Assembly: GCA_017993235.1 (NCBI GenBank) | Contig: JAGONC010000023.1 | Location: 1 to 51,434 of the forward strand | Direction: 5' to 3' | Source: Lentimicrobiaceae bacterium | Lineage (GTDB): Bacteria > Bacteroidota > Bacteroidia > Bacteroidales > JAGONC01 | Length of the DNA stretch: 51,434 bases | In this document: positions 43,330-51,434 of the stretch, piece by piece | Position numbering within the stretch: the first letter of the stretch is position 1 | Layout: every line of letters begins with the position of its first letter | Translations under genes and position numbers: made by a program | The notes under the pieces: model-generated | Seen by the model: the letters and a program-made list of their open reading frames with translations, nothing else | The model's database searches: none | Told to the model about the DNA's origin: nothing

Positions 43330-44787
43330 ATGAAAGAGACCGGGAAGTTCAAGAAGTCACTGAATCTGTTTGATTCAGCTGCACTGATCATGGGATCGAT
43401 GATCGGCTCGGGGATCTTTATCGTCAGTGCCGACATAGCCCGCAATGTGGGGGCTCCGGGATGGATGCTGGTGGTCTGGGCGATTACAGCGGTGATGACC
43501 GTGATGGCAGCGTTGAGTTACCGTGAGCTGGCCAGCATGATGCCGCATGCCGGTGGGATTTACGTTTATCTGCGGGAAGCCTACTCTCCCCTGTTTGGAT
43601 TTTTATACGGCTGGACGCTATTCCTGGTGATTCAGTGCGGCACGATCGCCGCCGTGGCCATGGCCTTTTCGAAATACCTGGGCGTCATGGTCCCCTGGAT
43701 AGCCGATAGAAATATCCTCTTCTCAGCCGGACCGGTGGATTTTAATACGACGCAGCTGGTTTCCATTCTGCTGATCCTGCTGCTTACCTGGATCAACACG
43801 CGGGGAATTGAAGGAGGAAAATACATTCAGAACCTGTTCACCTATGCAAAGATCTTTATCCTGCTGATATTTATCGGTATTGGCATCTATGCAGCCAGCC
43901 GGTCACATTTTCAGGTCTTTGAGCACATGGATTTCTGGAGCGCTTCGCAGGTCACTGATCCTGTGAAAGGAACACAGGTTCCGATTTCAGGCAGAGCGCT
44001 GTTCATTGCCATTGCCATGGCGATGGTTGGCTCATTGTTTGCCGTGGATGCCTGGTATAATATCACCTATACCTCCGATGAGGTGATCAATCCGAAAAGG
44101 ACCATACCCAGGAGCCTTTTCCTGGGCACTCTTGCAGTCTGTATCGTGTATTTTCTGGTCAACATGGTGTATGTGATCGCGCTTCCTTTAAAAGGAACGC
44201 CCGATGGGGCGACGGTCATGGAAAGGGGGATCCAGTTTGCCACATCCGATCGCGTGGCTACGGCAGCCATTTATGAGATCTTCGGTTCCACGGCGGAGAT
44301 CCTGATGGCCATTGTCGTTGTCATTTCCACCTTTGGATGCAATAATGGCATTGTGCTTTCGGGTGCACGGGTTTTCTATGCCATGGCCCAGGACGGACTC
44401 TTCTTTAAAAAAATCGGACGCCTGAACCAAAAGGGTGTGCCGGCCTATTCCCTGATCCTGCAGGCGATCTGGAGCATCCTGCTTTGCCTCAGTGGGACCT
44501 ACAGCGACCTACTGGACTATGTCATCTTTGCCGGGCTGTTCTTCTTCATCCTGACCATTGCCTCCATCTTTGTCTTCCGCAGGAAGTGGCCCGATGCGGA
44601 ACGACCTTACCGGGCCTTTGCCTATCCTTTATTTCCGATCCTGTATATCCTCGCCTGCCTGGTCATCATCATCGTCCTGCTCATTCATAAACCTGACTTT
44701 ACCTGGCCCGGCCTTATCATCCTGGTCTCGGGGATACCGGTTTACTATTTATGGAAGTGGGTTGCGGCGAGGAAGCGGTTAGAATAA
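43330..44787 (+). CDS. APC family amino acid permease
   Basis: 485 residues, about 12 spans. It starts FKKSLNLFDSAALIMGSMIGSGIFIV, the helix-1 GSGIF motif of the APC superfamily (substrate-binding unwound segment). SYRELASMMPHAGGIYVYLREAYSPLFGFLYGW is the conserved helix 2-3 block of the LAT-like subgroup. NPKRTIPRSLFLG is the usual intracellular loop. Role: amino acid uptake or exchange at the inner membrane; the substrate is unknown. It is co-transcribed with ndh. Its TAA lies inside the left arm of the inverted repeat at 44782-44945. Confidence 0.88.
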   Translation: MKETGKFKKSLNLFDSAALIMGSMIGSGIFIVSADIARNVGAPGWMLVVWAITAVMTVMAALSYRELASMMPHAGGIYVYLREAYSPLFGFLYGWTLFLVIQCGTIAAVAMAFSKYLGVMVPWIADRNILFSAGPVDFNTTQLVSILLILLLTWINTRGIEGGKYIQNLFTYAKIFILLIFIGIGIYAASRSHFQVFEHMDFWSASQVTDPVKGTQVPISGRALFIAIAMAMVGSLFAVDAWYNITYTSDEVINPKRTIPRSLFLGTLAVCIVYFLVNMVYVIALPLKGTPDGATVMERGIQFATSDRVATAAIYEIFGSTAEILMAIVVVISTFGCNNGIVLSGARVFYAMAQDGLFFKKIGRLNQKGVPAYSLILQAIWSILLCLSGTYSDLLDYVIFAGLFFFILTIASIFVFRRKWPDAERPYRAFAYPLFPILYILACLVIIIVLLIHKPDFTWPGLIILVSGIPVYYLWKWVAARKRLE

Positions 44788-44945
44788 CCAACATTCGAAC
44801 ATACAAAGTTGAAGGCGAAGTGGAAGTGGAAGGGGATTTATGATTAAATGGAGGAATTCAGATTTCTTCATTCTAAATTCTAATCGAAAATCTACTTCGC
44901 CTTTCAGTTCTACTTCGCCTTCGTATGTTCGAATGTTGGTTATTC
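44782..44945. repeat. inverted repeat whose arms contain the stop codons of two convergent genes
   Basis: Perfect 23-bp arms at 44782-44804 and 44923-44945 (left begins GAATAACCAACATTCG). The APC permease stop TAA (44785-44787) is in the left arm and the cyclase stop (44942-44940) in the right arm, at mirror positions. Inner sequence holds further imperfectly complementary GAAGGCGAAG / CTTCGCCTTC units. Transcribed from either side it would fold into a hairpin, so it could terminate both genes. Confidence 0.8.
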
Positions 44946-47612
44946 GTTTAAGAAGTATAGCCTCTTCCTGGCGTCGGCCGGTTCAGGGAATCCCGGATCA
45001 GCGTCCTGCCAGAGGTCGAGGAACTTCCGGTACTGTTCAGCGGCTTTTCCCTTCATTCCCTTTTCCTGGTAGAGGATCCCCAGGTAGTAATGATAGCGGG
45101 GATTGATCAGGTGCCGGTCCGCACGGGAAGGATCAAAGGTGATCAGCCGTTCATATTCCGCAATGGCTTTATCCAACTGGCCGAAATGATGGTAGGCTTC
45201 GGCCAGGCTATTGCGGCGGTATGGTAGATTATAAAAAAGAACCCAGGGATCCTCAAAATCCGGAATGGGTTGATCCATTTCGGAAGCGATACGATCCAGC
45301 TCATCTGGCTGATGAGAAGAAGCTATCCCGATTTCTCGTGACAGGTAATTAAGGTAAAAATTCTTGTCAGGATTTTCAGCTCCTCCTCTTATTCTGTCTG
45401 CATAATATTGGGCAGAATCCAAACGGTTCATCTTTACGTGAAGCAGTCCCATAAAATAATTGTATACACTTGAATCTAAATCTATACTGGTTGTAGGTTC
45501 TGCCAGGGCAATGCTGAAAAAGGTATGGTAATCAGCATTAGCTATCTCATATTCCCCGCGGTCGTATCGGATAAAAGCCTTGAGAAAGAAAGAGACCATA
45601 TAGTACAGATCATTATTGTAATCGGTTGCAGTGGCTGCTGTCACGTCAAGCAATTGGAGTGCCTGGTCCGATTTTCCATATAAATAGTCCATAAAAGCGA
45701 TGATCCACTGGATAATGACATTCATGCCTTCTGAGGGTGTAGCTTCAAGGGTCTTTTTCATCCAGTGATCTACCTGATGATAATCTTCTTTCATGGCATA
45801 GATATAGGACATTTTGGCCGCTGCATACCAGGTATCAGATTTTATTTCCATTGCTCTCCTGAACTTTGCAATCGCTTCATCCAGCTTTCCCATCCGCCAT
45901 AACAAATCTCCCATGGAATCAAAGGGATTAGCATCCCCAGGATTGAGAGCTGAGTATTTCTCCAGGTATTCCAGAGCAAGAGAAAAATCACCTCTCTTGA
46001 AGTATATGTAGGCAAGTTCATTGTCGGCTTCCCCGAATGCAGGATCCAGCACGAGGACTTTTTCGAACTCCTCTATGGCTTTATCAGGAAGATCATTGAC
46101 TTTATACCACTGACCCAGGGAGTAAAAGATCCGCTTATCACGGGGTGCTCTATTTGCCAGCTCAAGTAAAAGATCTAGCTGTAACTGAAAATCATGCTTA
46201 ATGATCCCAGCATATTCTGCTTGGATAGCCAGCTTCTCATTTTCTGTTGCTCTCCTGGATGTGCGGTGAGCTTTTTGCAGTGCCTCATCGCGTTTCTGTA
46301 AATCCCCCAGCTGTTTTAGGCCGTAGATTTTTGATAGATAAAGCCAGGCCATCGCAAATCCCGGATCGATCTTAACTGCTTTTTCCAGGAAATTTTTTGC
46401 ATCATTGTAATACATTTTATCATATGCTTCCCTGCCTTTTAAAAAGTAATTGTACGCTTCCAATGAACGGGTGGTCACATCCTGGATGTGCATGGGGGCG
46501 GTTTCGACTCTTCGGGAGGAGATGCCGACACTGCGCGAGATGGCTTTGCTCAGTTCATCGATCTGGGAGTCAAGGATGCTTCCCATACTGTTCCCTTTGG
46601 AATTAACACTGTTGATGATCCTCTTGGTTTCCACATCCAGCACCTTGGCATCGGTGGCAAAGACATCGCCTGCCCTGACAAAACTCCCTATGACGATGAA
46701 TTCACATCCTTCCTTCCGGCAAATATCAAATCCCAGGACCGCGTCGATGGTCTCCACATCTTTTTTACCCAGTTGATCCATCACATCCTGCATCCGCTCC
46801 CAGGTCATCACCTGGAAAAGCTTAGATTGTTCAAGGTTGGTGATCAGTAAATTAGGGATGGCCTTCTGGAGGTAATTGAAGGCCGTGTCACCTGTCTGGT
46901 TCTCGAAGCTGATGACGGCGATCGGAACGTTCCCTGAATCCGGGGCAGCCCTGAGCAGATAAGGTCTGATCACGAAGTAAACAATAGTCAAAATGATCAT
47001 GATTCCGGCTGTCAGGATGATCCTTTTCATGAACGGACTGAGCCTGCGACCAGAAGACTTTATTTCCGACGATCCTGTGACTTCTGGTTCACTCTCTGGT
47101 GATTCTTCTGCCCACCGCTGAATGCATTCCGGTGAAATGGCATAGATCCTGACGGGCTGATCGATATTCTTCAGCTCCTTTTCACCGATACACTCAGCAG
47201 TGATACCGGATTTATTCCTGATATCATCGTACACTTTCTCCGATACCAGGATACTGCCAGGCTCGCATAGCGCCTGTATCCGGGAGGCAATGTTCACACC
47301 GTCTCCGAAGACGTCCCTGTCTGCCACGACGATATCCCCGATATGGATCCCGATGCGCAGCTGGTAATAGGCTGAATTGCCCAGCATATGCTGGAGTTCC
47401 ATGGCACAGCTCACCGCATCCCAGGAACTCTGGAAAATGGAAAGAGTTCCATCGCCGATCTCTTTGATAAATTCGCCATGAAATCGTTTGAGTACTTCAT
47501 TTTGCATCTCCCTGTTTTTATCAAGGATCTGCAGGGCGATCTTTTCGTCCTTCGACATCAGGGCGGAATACCCTACTATGTCGGTGAACATAATGGCAGC
47601 CAGCCTGCGCAT
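44940..47612 (-). CDS. class III adenylate/guanylate cyclase with TolB-like and TPR domains
   Basis: 890 residues. Cyclase domain 1-160: metal ligands D11 (MFTDIVGYSA) and D54 (EIGDGTLS), purine-site K50 and D104, transition-state N107 and R111 (GDGVNIASRIQ); all are present, so activity is likely. Linker, then one span at about 197-215. A FlgO/TolB-N-like domain follows at 230-365 (IAVISFENQTGD, LEQSKLFQVMTWERM). From ~385 to the end are about a dozen TPRs (AKNFLEKAVKIDPGFAMAWLYLSKIY, AIEEFEKVLVLDPAFGEADNELAYIY). The domains after the span would be extracytoplasmic and the cyclase inside, which suggests a sensor that turns an external protein or peptide signal into cAMP or cGMP (inference). 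A decayed copy of its 5' end is at 4042-4233. Confidence 0.88.
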   Translation of the reverse strand: MRRLAAIMFTDIVGYSALMSKDEKIALQILDKNREMQNEVLKRFHGEFIKEIGDGTLSIFQSSWDAVSCAMELQHMLGNSAYYQLRIGIHIGDIVVADRDVFGDGVNIASRIQALCEPGSILVSEKVYDDIRNKSGITAECIGEKELKNIDQPVRIYAISPECIQRWAEESPESEPEVTGSSEIKSSGRRLSPFMKRIILTAGIMIILTIVYFVIRPYLLRAAPDSGNVPIAVISFENQTGDTAFNYLQKAIPNLLITNLEQSKLFQVMTWERMQDVMDQLGKKDVETIDAVLGFDICRKEGCEFIVIGSFVRAGDVFATDAKVLDVETKRIINSVNSKGNSMGSILDSQIDELSKAISRSVGISSRRVETAPMHIQDVTTRSLEAYNYFLKGREAYDKMYYNDAKNFLEKAVKIDPGFAMAWLYLSKIYGLKQLGDLQKRDEALQKAHRTSRRATENEKLAIQAEYAGIIKHDFQLQLDLLLELANRAPRDKRIFYSLGQWYKVNDLPDKAIEEFEKVLVLDPAFGEADNELAYIYFKRGDFSLALEYLEKYSALNPGDANPFDSMGDLLWRMGKLDEAIAKFRRAMEIKSDTWYAAAKMSYIYAMKEDYHQVDHWMKKTLEATPSEGMNVIIQWIIAFMDYLYGKSDQALQLLDVTAATATDYNNDLYYMVSFFLKAFIRYDRGEYEIANADYHTFFSIALAEPTTSIDLDSSVYNYFMGLLHVKMNRLDSAQYYADRIRGGAENPDKNFYLNYLSREIGIASSHQPDELDRIASEMDQPIPDFEDPWVLFYNLPYRRNSLAEAYHHFGQLDKAIAEYERLITFDPSRADRHLINPRYHYYLGILYQEKGMKGKAAEQYRKFLDLWQDADPGFPEPADARKRLYFLNE

Positions 47613-47683
47613 CTTCAGAATCGTAAATTCGTTGGTGAAAGATACGAAGAAATTGTCGATTGTCTATTGTCGATTTTCGGTTT

Positions 47684-47718
47684 AATTGACAATTGACAAT
47701 TGACAATTGACAATTGTC
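47684..47718. repeat. heptamer tandem repeat (AATTGAC)4 + AATTGTC
   Basis: Four exact 7-bp units followed by a variant, making a short palindrome with its own end. It lies between the cyclase and qmoC genes and reaches the qmoC stop codon. The same unit occurs around 3784 and 920-1005. Confidence 0.85.
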
Positions 47719-48826
47719 AACCGCCTCCCGCCTCCTGCTTCCCCTGAATAAGGAACATTACAGCAACACGGTAAACAAGATGCCCGAACTTACTATATGG
47801 TGCATAAATGATCACCATCCAGACCAGTACCAGGTGGAAGAAATAGATCACATAAGCAGCAGACCAGTCCCCGAAGCGGGCCCATTCGGTCAGTATTCCC
47901 GAAAGTGCCAGAAGAAACAGGGAGATGAGAAAGAACCAGTCAGCATAGGTGCCGGGACCGATGGTGTCTTTTCTGAACAGCCGGTACCAGATCATCATTA
48001 TCGTTCCGGACATCAGGGCCAGTCCGCCCAGATTCCCGGCGATCTTTGCCGGATGCCAGAGGCCCATCGGGTATTTAAAGAAGATCACATTCACGATAGC
48101 TACCAGTGTTACCAACAGCAGGATGAGAAATCCGGAGAATACCAGCATGTGGGCCGTTGACCTGGATTTATTGGTCTGGCATTTCCGAAATTGCGTATGT
48201 AATAGGATTTCCCTCAATGGATAAAATAACCGGATCCCATGTTGATTTTTGATTTTTACTCTTTGATTTTTACGAATATCCCGGATGAAACGGCGGAATC
48301 CTTGCCAGTAAGCGATGAGGACAAGGACAACGAGTGTAAGGAAAGTACAGTTCAGGAGCGGGTGGGGGAAAAGTTTTGCGTAGTTCACAGGTCCGTCCGG
48401 TACATCGAGTGTTCCTGCCATCCACAGAATGAGCAGGATGGTCAGTGCAGGTATGGCGACGACCAGGGGCAGATAAGCCGGCTTACTGAGCCACAGGGCG
48501 AGAAACCGCGGAGTGGCATATTCCAGGTAATTGAGCTGACGCAGGGCTGACATGACCGATGCGGGCTGGACGCCCCGGGGACAGGTGGAAGAACAGTCAC
48601 CACACTGATGACAGAGCCAGAGGTCCGGATCCCCAACCAGCTTTTCTTTCATACCCCAGGATGTCCACAGCATTTCTTTTCGGGGAAATGGATCATCTTC
48701 CGGTGATAATTTGCATACCACCGAGCAGGCGCCACATTGCATGCACTCTTTCAGGGAAGCCCCGCTGAGCGAATGAACCTGCCGGATGAACCGGTGATCT
48801 GCTTTTATATGGATTACCTGCTCCAT
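47717..48826 (-). CDS. qmoC: QmoC: quinone-interacting membrane oxidoreductase subunit
   Basis: 369 residues. An HdrC-like N-terminal ferredoxin domain has two cluster motifs: C28-xx-C31-xx-C34-xxx-C38 and C72-xx-C75-xx-C78-xxx-C82-P. From residue ~108 there are about six spans of an HdrE/NarI-like cytochrome b domain, with His residues (HMLVFSG, GLWHPAKI, FFHLVLV) that could bind haem. The HdrC plus HdrE-like fusion is what defines QmoC. Known role: passes electrons between the quinone pool and QmoAB. Its ATG overlaps the qmoB stop by one base (TGATG). The C-terminal QEAGGG and the TGA come from a GCAGGAGGCGGGAGGCGG repeat. Confidence 0.85.
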   Translation of the reverse strand: MEQVIHIKADHRFIRQVHSLSGASLKECMQCGACSVVCKLSPEDDPFPRKEMLWTSWGMKEKLVGDPDLWLCHQCGDCSSTCPRGVQPASVMSALRQLNYLEYATPRFLALWLSKPAYLPLVVAIPALTILLILWMAGTLDVPDGPVNYAKLFPHPLLNCTFLTLVVLVLIAYWQGFRRFIRDIRKNQRVKIKNQHGIRLFYPLREILLHTQFRKCQTNKSRSTAHMLVFSGFLILLLVTLVAIVNVIFFKYPMGLWHPAKIAGNLGGLALMSGTIMMIWYRLFRKDTIGPGTYADWFFLISLFLLALSGILTEWARFGDWSAAYVIYFFHLVLVWMVIIYAPYSKFGHLVYRVAVMFLIQGKQEAGGG

Positions 48827-50961
48827 CAGATACCCTTAAAAGGATTAGGACCGATGCGTTCAAGGATTTTCATGTATTCCCTGATGAGAGCCGGAATTTT
48901 TTCATAATCCGTGATTTCGATAAATTCCATACGAATGCGTTCCGGCTCCAGCATCATCGTTCGCAGCGCCTCCTGGAAATTCTCTGTCCTTTTTTGCGTC
49001 AGTTCGCTGCCCTGAATGAAGTGGCACTGGTAGTTTTCCCCAGATTTGCATCCCAAAAGCATGATGCCGTCGAATCCTGCTGACAATGCATCCGTGATCC
49101 AGATTTTATTCACCGAACCAATGCATCTTACGGGGATTATGCGTAATGAGGGATCATAGTGAAGACGTTTTTGTCCTGTCCTGTCGAACGCCGGGTAGGC
49201 ATCGTTCTCACATACAAAGGCGAGGATTCGCGGTTTCTCTTCAAACTCATCCGGGATATGAACGGACTTGATCATGGCTGAAACGCTTTCAATGCTCAGA
49301 TCGCTGAAGTTGATGATCCGTTCGGGGCATGCTCCCAGGCAGATCCCGCATCGCCGGCAGCGTGTTGGATGAGGAAGGGGGGTGCCTTTGGTTGTCTCAT
49401 CGTAGGCGCCGAAGGGACACTCTTCCGTGCACCGCTTGCAATCGGTACACCTGGGCATGTAAAGTTCCGGGAAGGTGCAATCACCCGATCGGGGGTGTAC
49501 TGCTTCGCCCCTGCGGGTTGCCCCGATGCACTGGATGGCTTTGAGCATGGCTCCTGCTGCGTCTTCCATGCAGGAAGCACTGTCCATCGGAGCGCGGCAC
49601 GCACCGGCGGCATAGATCCCGGTACGGCGGGTCTCATACGGGAAACAGATGAAATGAGAGTCGGGAAATCCGTATTTCAGCTCTGGCAATCCTTTACCCT
49701 GCCGGTAGGTCAGATTCAGTTCCGTACTGTCGGACGGAACCATCCCTGTGGCCAGTACCACCAGGTCGACATCCATCGTTATGATTTCTTCAAAGAGGGT
49801 ATTTTCTGCCTTAACGGTAATCAGTCCATCTTTTTCCGTTATGCCGGTCACTTCCCCTTTGGTCAGGAACAGCAGGTCATCGTGCTGTACATACTGATAA
49901 AACTGTTCGAGGTGGCCGGGTGTGCGCAGATCTTTATAGATGACATAAACAGGCAGGTCCGGGTATTTCTCCCGCAGATACGTGGTCTGTTTCAGTGTTG
50001 TGGCACAACAGTAACTGGAACAGTAGGGCAGATGACCGGGATCGCGGGACCCGGCGCACTGGATGAAGAGCACTCCATTTTCCGGTCTTTTCGGCAGGAG
50101 CTGGTCCCATTGATCCTGACCTGCACATTTTTCCAGATCCAGCTGGGTGATGACACCCTTGAACCGGCCGTACCCGAGGTGTTTCAGGTTTCCGGGATCA
50201 TAGGGCTTCCACCCGGTCGCCAGGATGATTGCACCTGCACGGATGGTTGAGACAGATCCGTTCTGACGGATGGTCACCTCAAAATCACCCGGATGGCCTT
50301 CCACACGTTCAATGAAAGAAGAGGTCAACACGGTGATTCGTGATTCGGCTGCAAGTGCATCAATCTTTTCCTGGATTACAGGTGGAATGGGTGATTGGAA
50401 AGGTTCGTTGAACGGTAGCTGTTTATAGAGATGATTCATCCATCCACCCGGAGCTGGCTCTTTTTCAACCAGCACGATAGGATAGCCGGCCCCGGCTCCT
50501 TCCAGTGCCGCTGTGATCCCGGTGATTCCACCGCCGACGACCAGGATCCTATCATGCACCTTTTCAGGTATCCAGGGTACAGGTGTCTTGATGTTAAGGA
50601 TCCTGGCGATCCCCATCTTCAGCATATCTTCTGCCAGCATTGCTGTATTGTCTGTTCCACCTGGCTGGCACCATGCGACCTGTTCGCGGAGGTTGACACG
50701 TTCAACCAGCAGATGCTGATCAAAGGTGAAACGTTCGCTATGGATTCGCGGAGTGCAAGCTCCGATCACGACCTTTTCCAGGGGGCATGACCGGATATCT
50801 TCCTGGATTTGGTGAATTCCGTTGTCGCTGCAAAGAGAGGGATGTAATCTGCACGTAGCCGCGGGAAATGCGGAGGAAATATGCTCTAGCAACGCTTCTG
50901 CGTTTACGGAGTCGTAAATGCCGCAGCCGGTACAGATATAGATTCCTAAGGTATTATTCAA
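48826..50961 (-). CDS. qmoB: QmoB: HdrA-like flavoprotein with ferredoxin and MvhD-like domains
   Basis: 711 residues, usual QmoB length. N-terminal HdrA segment with Cys pairs (ICTGCGIYD, GACTPRIH). FAD fold RILVVGGGITGITAA (GGGITG 143-148) with VEKEPAPGGWM. Two [4Fe-4S] motifs at about 510-560: CTDCKRCTEECPFGAY and CRRCGICLGACPERI. The C-terminal ~140 residues are an MvhD/FlpD-like domain (ILAFVCENDAYPAFD, IIPVRCIGSVNKIWI, GIMLLGCKSGENYQCHF), present in QmoB and absent from QmoA. Known role: with QmoA, a cytoplasmic module that may bifurcate or confurcate electrons, in sulfate reducers towards APS reductase. Coupled by overlap to qmoC. Confidence 0.85.
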   Translation of the reverse strand: MNNTLGIYICTGCGIYDSVNAEALLEHISSAFPAATCRLHPSLCSDNGIHQIQEDIRSCPLEKVVIGACTPRIHSERFTFDQHLLVERVNLREQVAWCQPGGTDNTAMLAEDMLKMGIARILNIKTPVPWIPEKVHDRILVVGGGITGITAALEGAGAGYPIVLVEKEPAPGGWMNHLYKQLPFNEPFQSPIPPVIQEKIDALAAESRITVLTSSFIERVEGHPGDFEVTIRQNGSVSTIRAGAIILATGWKPYDPGNLKHLGYGRFKGVITQLDLEKCAGQDQWDQLLPKRPENGVLFIQCAGSRDPGHLPYCSSYCCATTLKQTTYLREKYPDLPVYVIYKDLRTPGHLEQFYQYVQHDDLLFLTKGEVTGITEKDGLITVKAENTLFEEIITMDVDLVVLATGMVPSDSTELNLTYRQGKGLPELKYGFPDSHFICFPYETRRTGIYAAGACRAPMDSASCMEDAAGAMLKAIQCIGATRRGEAVHPRSGDCTFPELYMPRCTDCKRCTEECPFGAYDETTKGTPLPHPTRCRRCGICLGACPERIINFSDLSIESVSAMIKSVHIPDEFEEKPRILAFVCENDAYPAFDRTGQKRLHYDPSLRIIPVRCIGSVNKIWITDALSAGFDGIMLLGCKSGENYQCHFIQGSELTQKRTENFQEALRTMMLEPERIRMEFIEITDYEKIPALIREYMKILERIGPNPFKGI

Positions 50962-50964
50962 AAT

Positions 50965-51058
50965 CCTTAAAATTCCAAATTACATGATCCCAATCACAAA
51001 CAAATTCCAAACCTGCCCGTCCCGAGGAGCGAAGCGACGAAGGACCTCCTGCTTCCCG
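50965..51058. repeat. repeat cluster between qmoB and qmoA
   Basis: AAATTCCAAATT / CAAATTCCAAACC units (the reverse of the TTTGGAATTTG family at 22200-22300), then a GAGGAGCGAAGCGACGAAGG stretch that can pair through GTCC/GGAC ends, then CTCCTGCTTCCCGC. It separates qmoA from qmoB by about 98 bp; no gene is seen here. Confidence 0.65.
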
Positions 51059-51059
51059 C

Positions 51060-51434
51060 TTAATGACAGCCTGCCCTCCTGAGAACCTGCATACACTTCA
51101 GCACTGCTGCCGTTGCTTCCTTCACCGAAGTGGACACATCTGACGGGTGCACTGCACTGCCGACAGCAAAGAAACCCTCGGGCAGGAACCTGGTGTCAAC
51201 AAATCCGTCTGCCTGGGTTATGACCTGTTCCAGTCCGTTTTGCTCGGGGACCATCCCGGTAGCCAGCACCAGCAGATCCACACGGGTCTCTATCTTTTTA
51301 TTTTCCAGCAGGTCTTCAGCCCCGACGATCAGGGATTCCTTATGTCGCTCAACGGCTGCAACCTTTCCCCTTATCAGTTCGATCCCGGGATCCGCCTGCA
51401 CTTTTGCCAGAACATCCTCATTACGTCCCAGTAC
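51060..51434 (-). CDS. qmoA: QmoA-like flavoprotein, C-terminal part (cut by window edge)
   Basis: The frame is open to base 51434, giving 124 residues of the C-terminal end (LGRNEDVLAKVQADPGIELIRG to RRAGCH). DLLVLATGMVPEQNGL and FFAVGSAVHPSDVSTSVKEATAAVLKCMQVL are the HdrA-type FAD-binding end with the product-release GS(A)xxPxDxxxSVxxA motif. Lack of any C-terminal extension and its place before qmoB fit QmoA. The N-terminus and any aprBA genes upstream are outside the window. Confidence 0.75.
   Translation of the reverse strand, partial: VLGRNEDVLAKVQADPGIELIRGKVAAVERHKESLIVGAEDLLENKKIETRVDLLVLATGMVPEQNGLEQVITQADGFVDTRFLPEGFFAVGSAVHPSDVSTSVKEATAAVLKCMQVLRRAGCH

Noticed and set aside
44788..44939. 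possible small gene between APC permease and cyclase
   Set aside because: The segment is the interior of an inverted repeat with GAAGGCGAAG-type units, not coding sequence.
47684..47718. CRISPR-like array
   Set aside because: Only 7-bp units without spacers; a simple tandem repeat.
49369..50250. 293-aa open frame on the + strand
   Set aside because: Antisense to qmoB, whose FAD and cluster motifs fix the coding strand.

Overview
The window looks like a chromosomal segment from an uncultured, probably anaerobic member of the Bacteroidota (Bacteroidales-like). Four things point there: secreted proteins with type IX secretion (T9SS) C-terminal sorting domains, many phylum-type -7 promoter boxes (TAnnTTTG) upstream of genes on both strands, families such as DUF2851, DUF1573 and FISUMP, and the gene order coiled-coil protein / zapA / 6S-like RNA / rny. 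I saw no rRNA, tRNA, CRISPR array or classical insertion sequence.

Layout. 1-8400 is an accessory, decaying region: two paralogous T9SS cargo proteins, a FISUMP protein, a chimeric cyclase fragment, a frameshifted maltoporin and a large beta-lactamase-fold T9SS protein. 8400-16300 holds a Crp/Fnr pseudogene, a glycyl radical enzyme with its activase, a cold-shock protein, an RRM protein, a glycerol dehydrogenase, a degraded stretch and a GH16 lipoprotein. 16290-18706 has a sulfotransferase divergent from a glutaryl-CoA dehydrogenase. 18700-25249 is an SOS-mutasome-like locus: an S24 (LexA-like) repressor with a DnaQ/GIY-YIG nuclease on one strand, and a Y-family polymerase with a short DnaE on the other. 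25248-25797 is a small DUF559 endonuclease unit bounded by inverted repeats. 25800-31000 is housekeeping: purine nucleoside phosphorylase, an LpxR-like protein, RNase Y, the 6S-like RNA and ZapA. 30698-44787 carries DUF2851, an HhH protein, a rhomboid, a C-terminal processing protease, an aminotransferase, several transporters and a type II NADH dehydrogenase. 44940-51434 carries a cyclase/TolB-like/TPR protein and a qmoABC set, with qmoA cut by the window edge.

Functional themes. Anaerobic metabolism appears as the glycyl radical enzyme, Qmo-type electron transfer and glycerol dehydrogenase. Amino-acid and peptide use appears as the POT, NSS and APC transporters, the aminotransferase and glutaryl-CoA dehydrogenase. 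The NSS transporter overlaps a 47-residue single-span gene by 4 nt and has an unusual C-terminal extension.

Dispersed repeats (GC-rich palindromes, AATTGAC heptamers, TTTGGAATTTG units) lie directly at or overlap the stop codons of several genes. The points I find most worth checking are the DUF559 unit, the repeat/stop-codon pattern, the mutasome-like locus, the NSS transporter pair and Qmo in a Bacteroidota background. All assignments come from reading the sequence; no database search was run.
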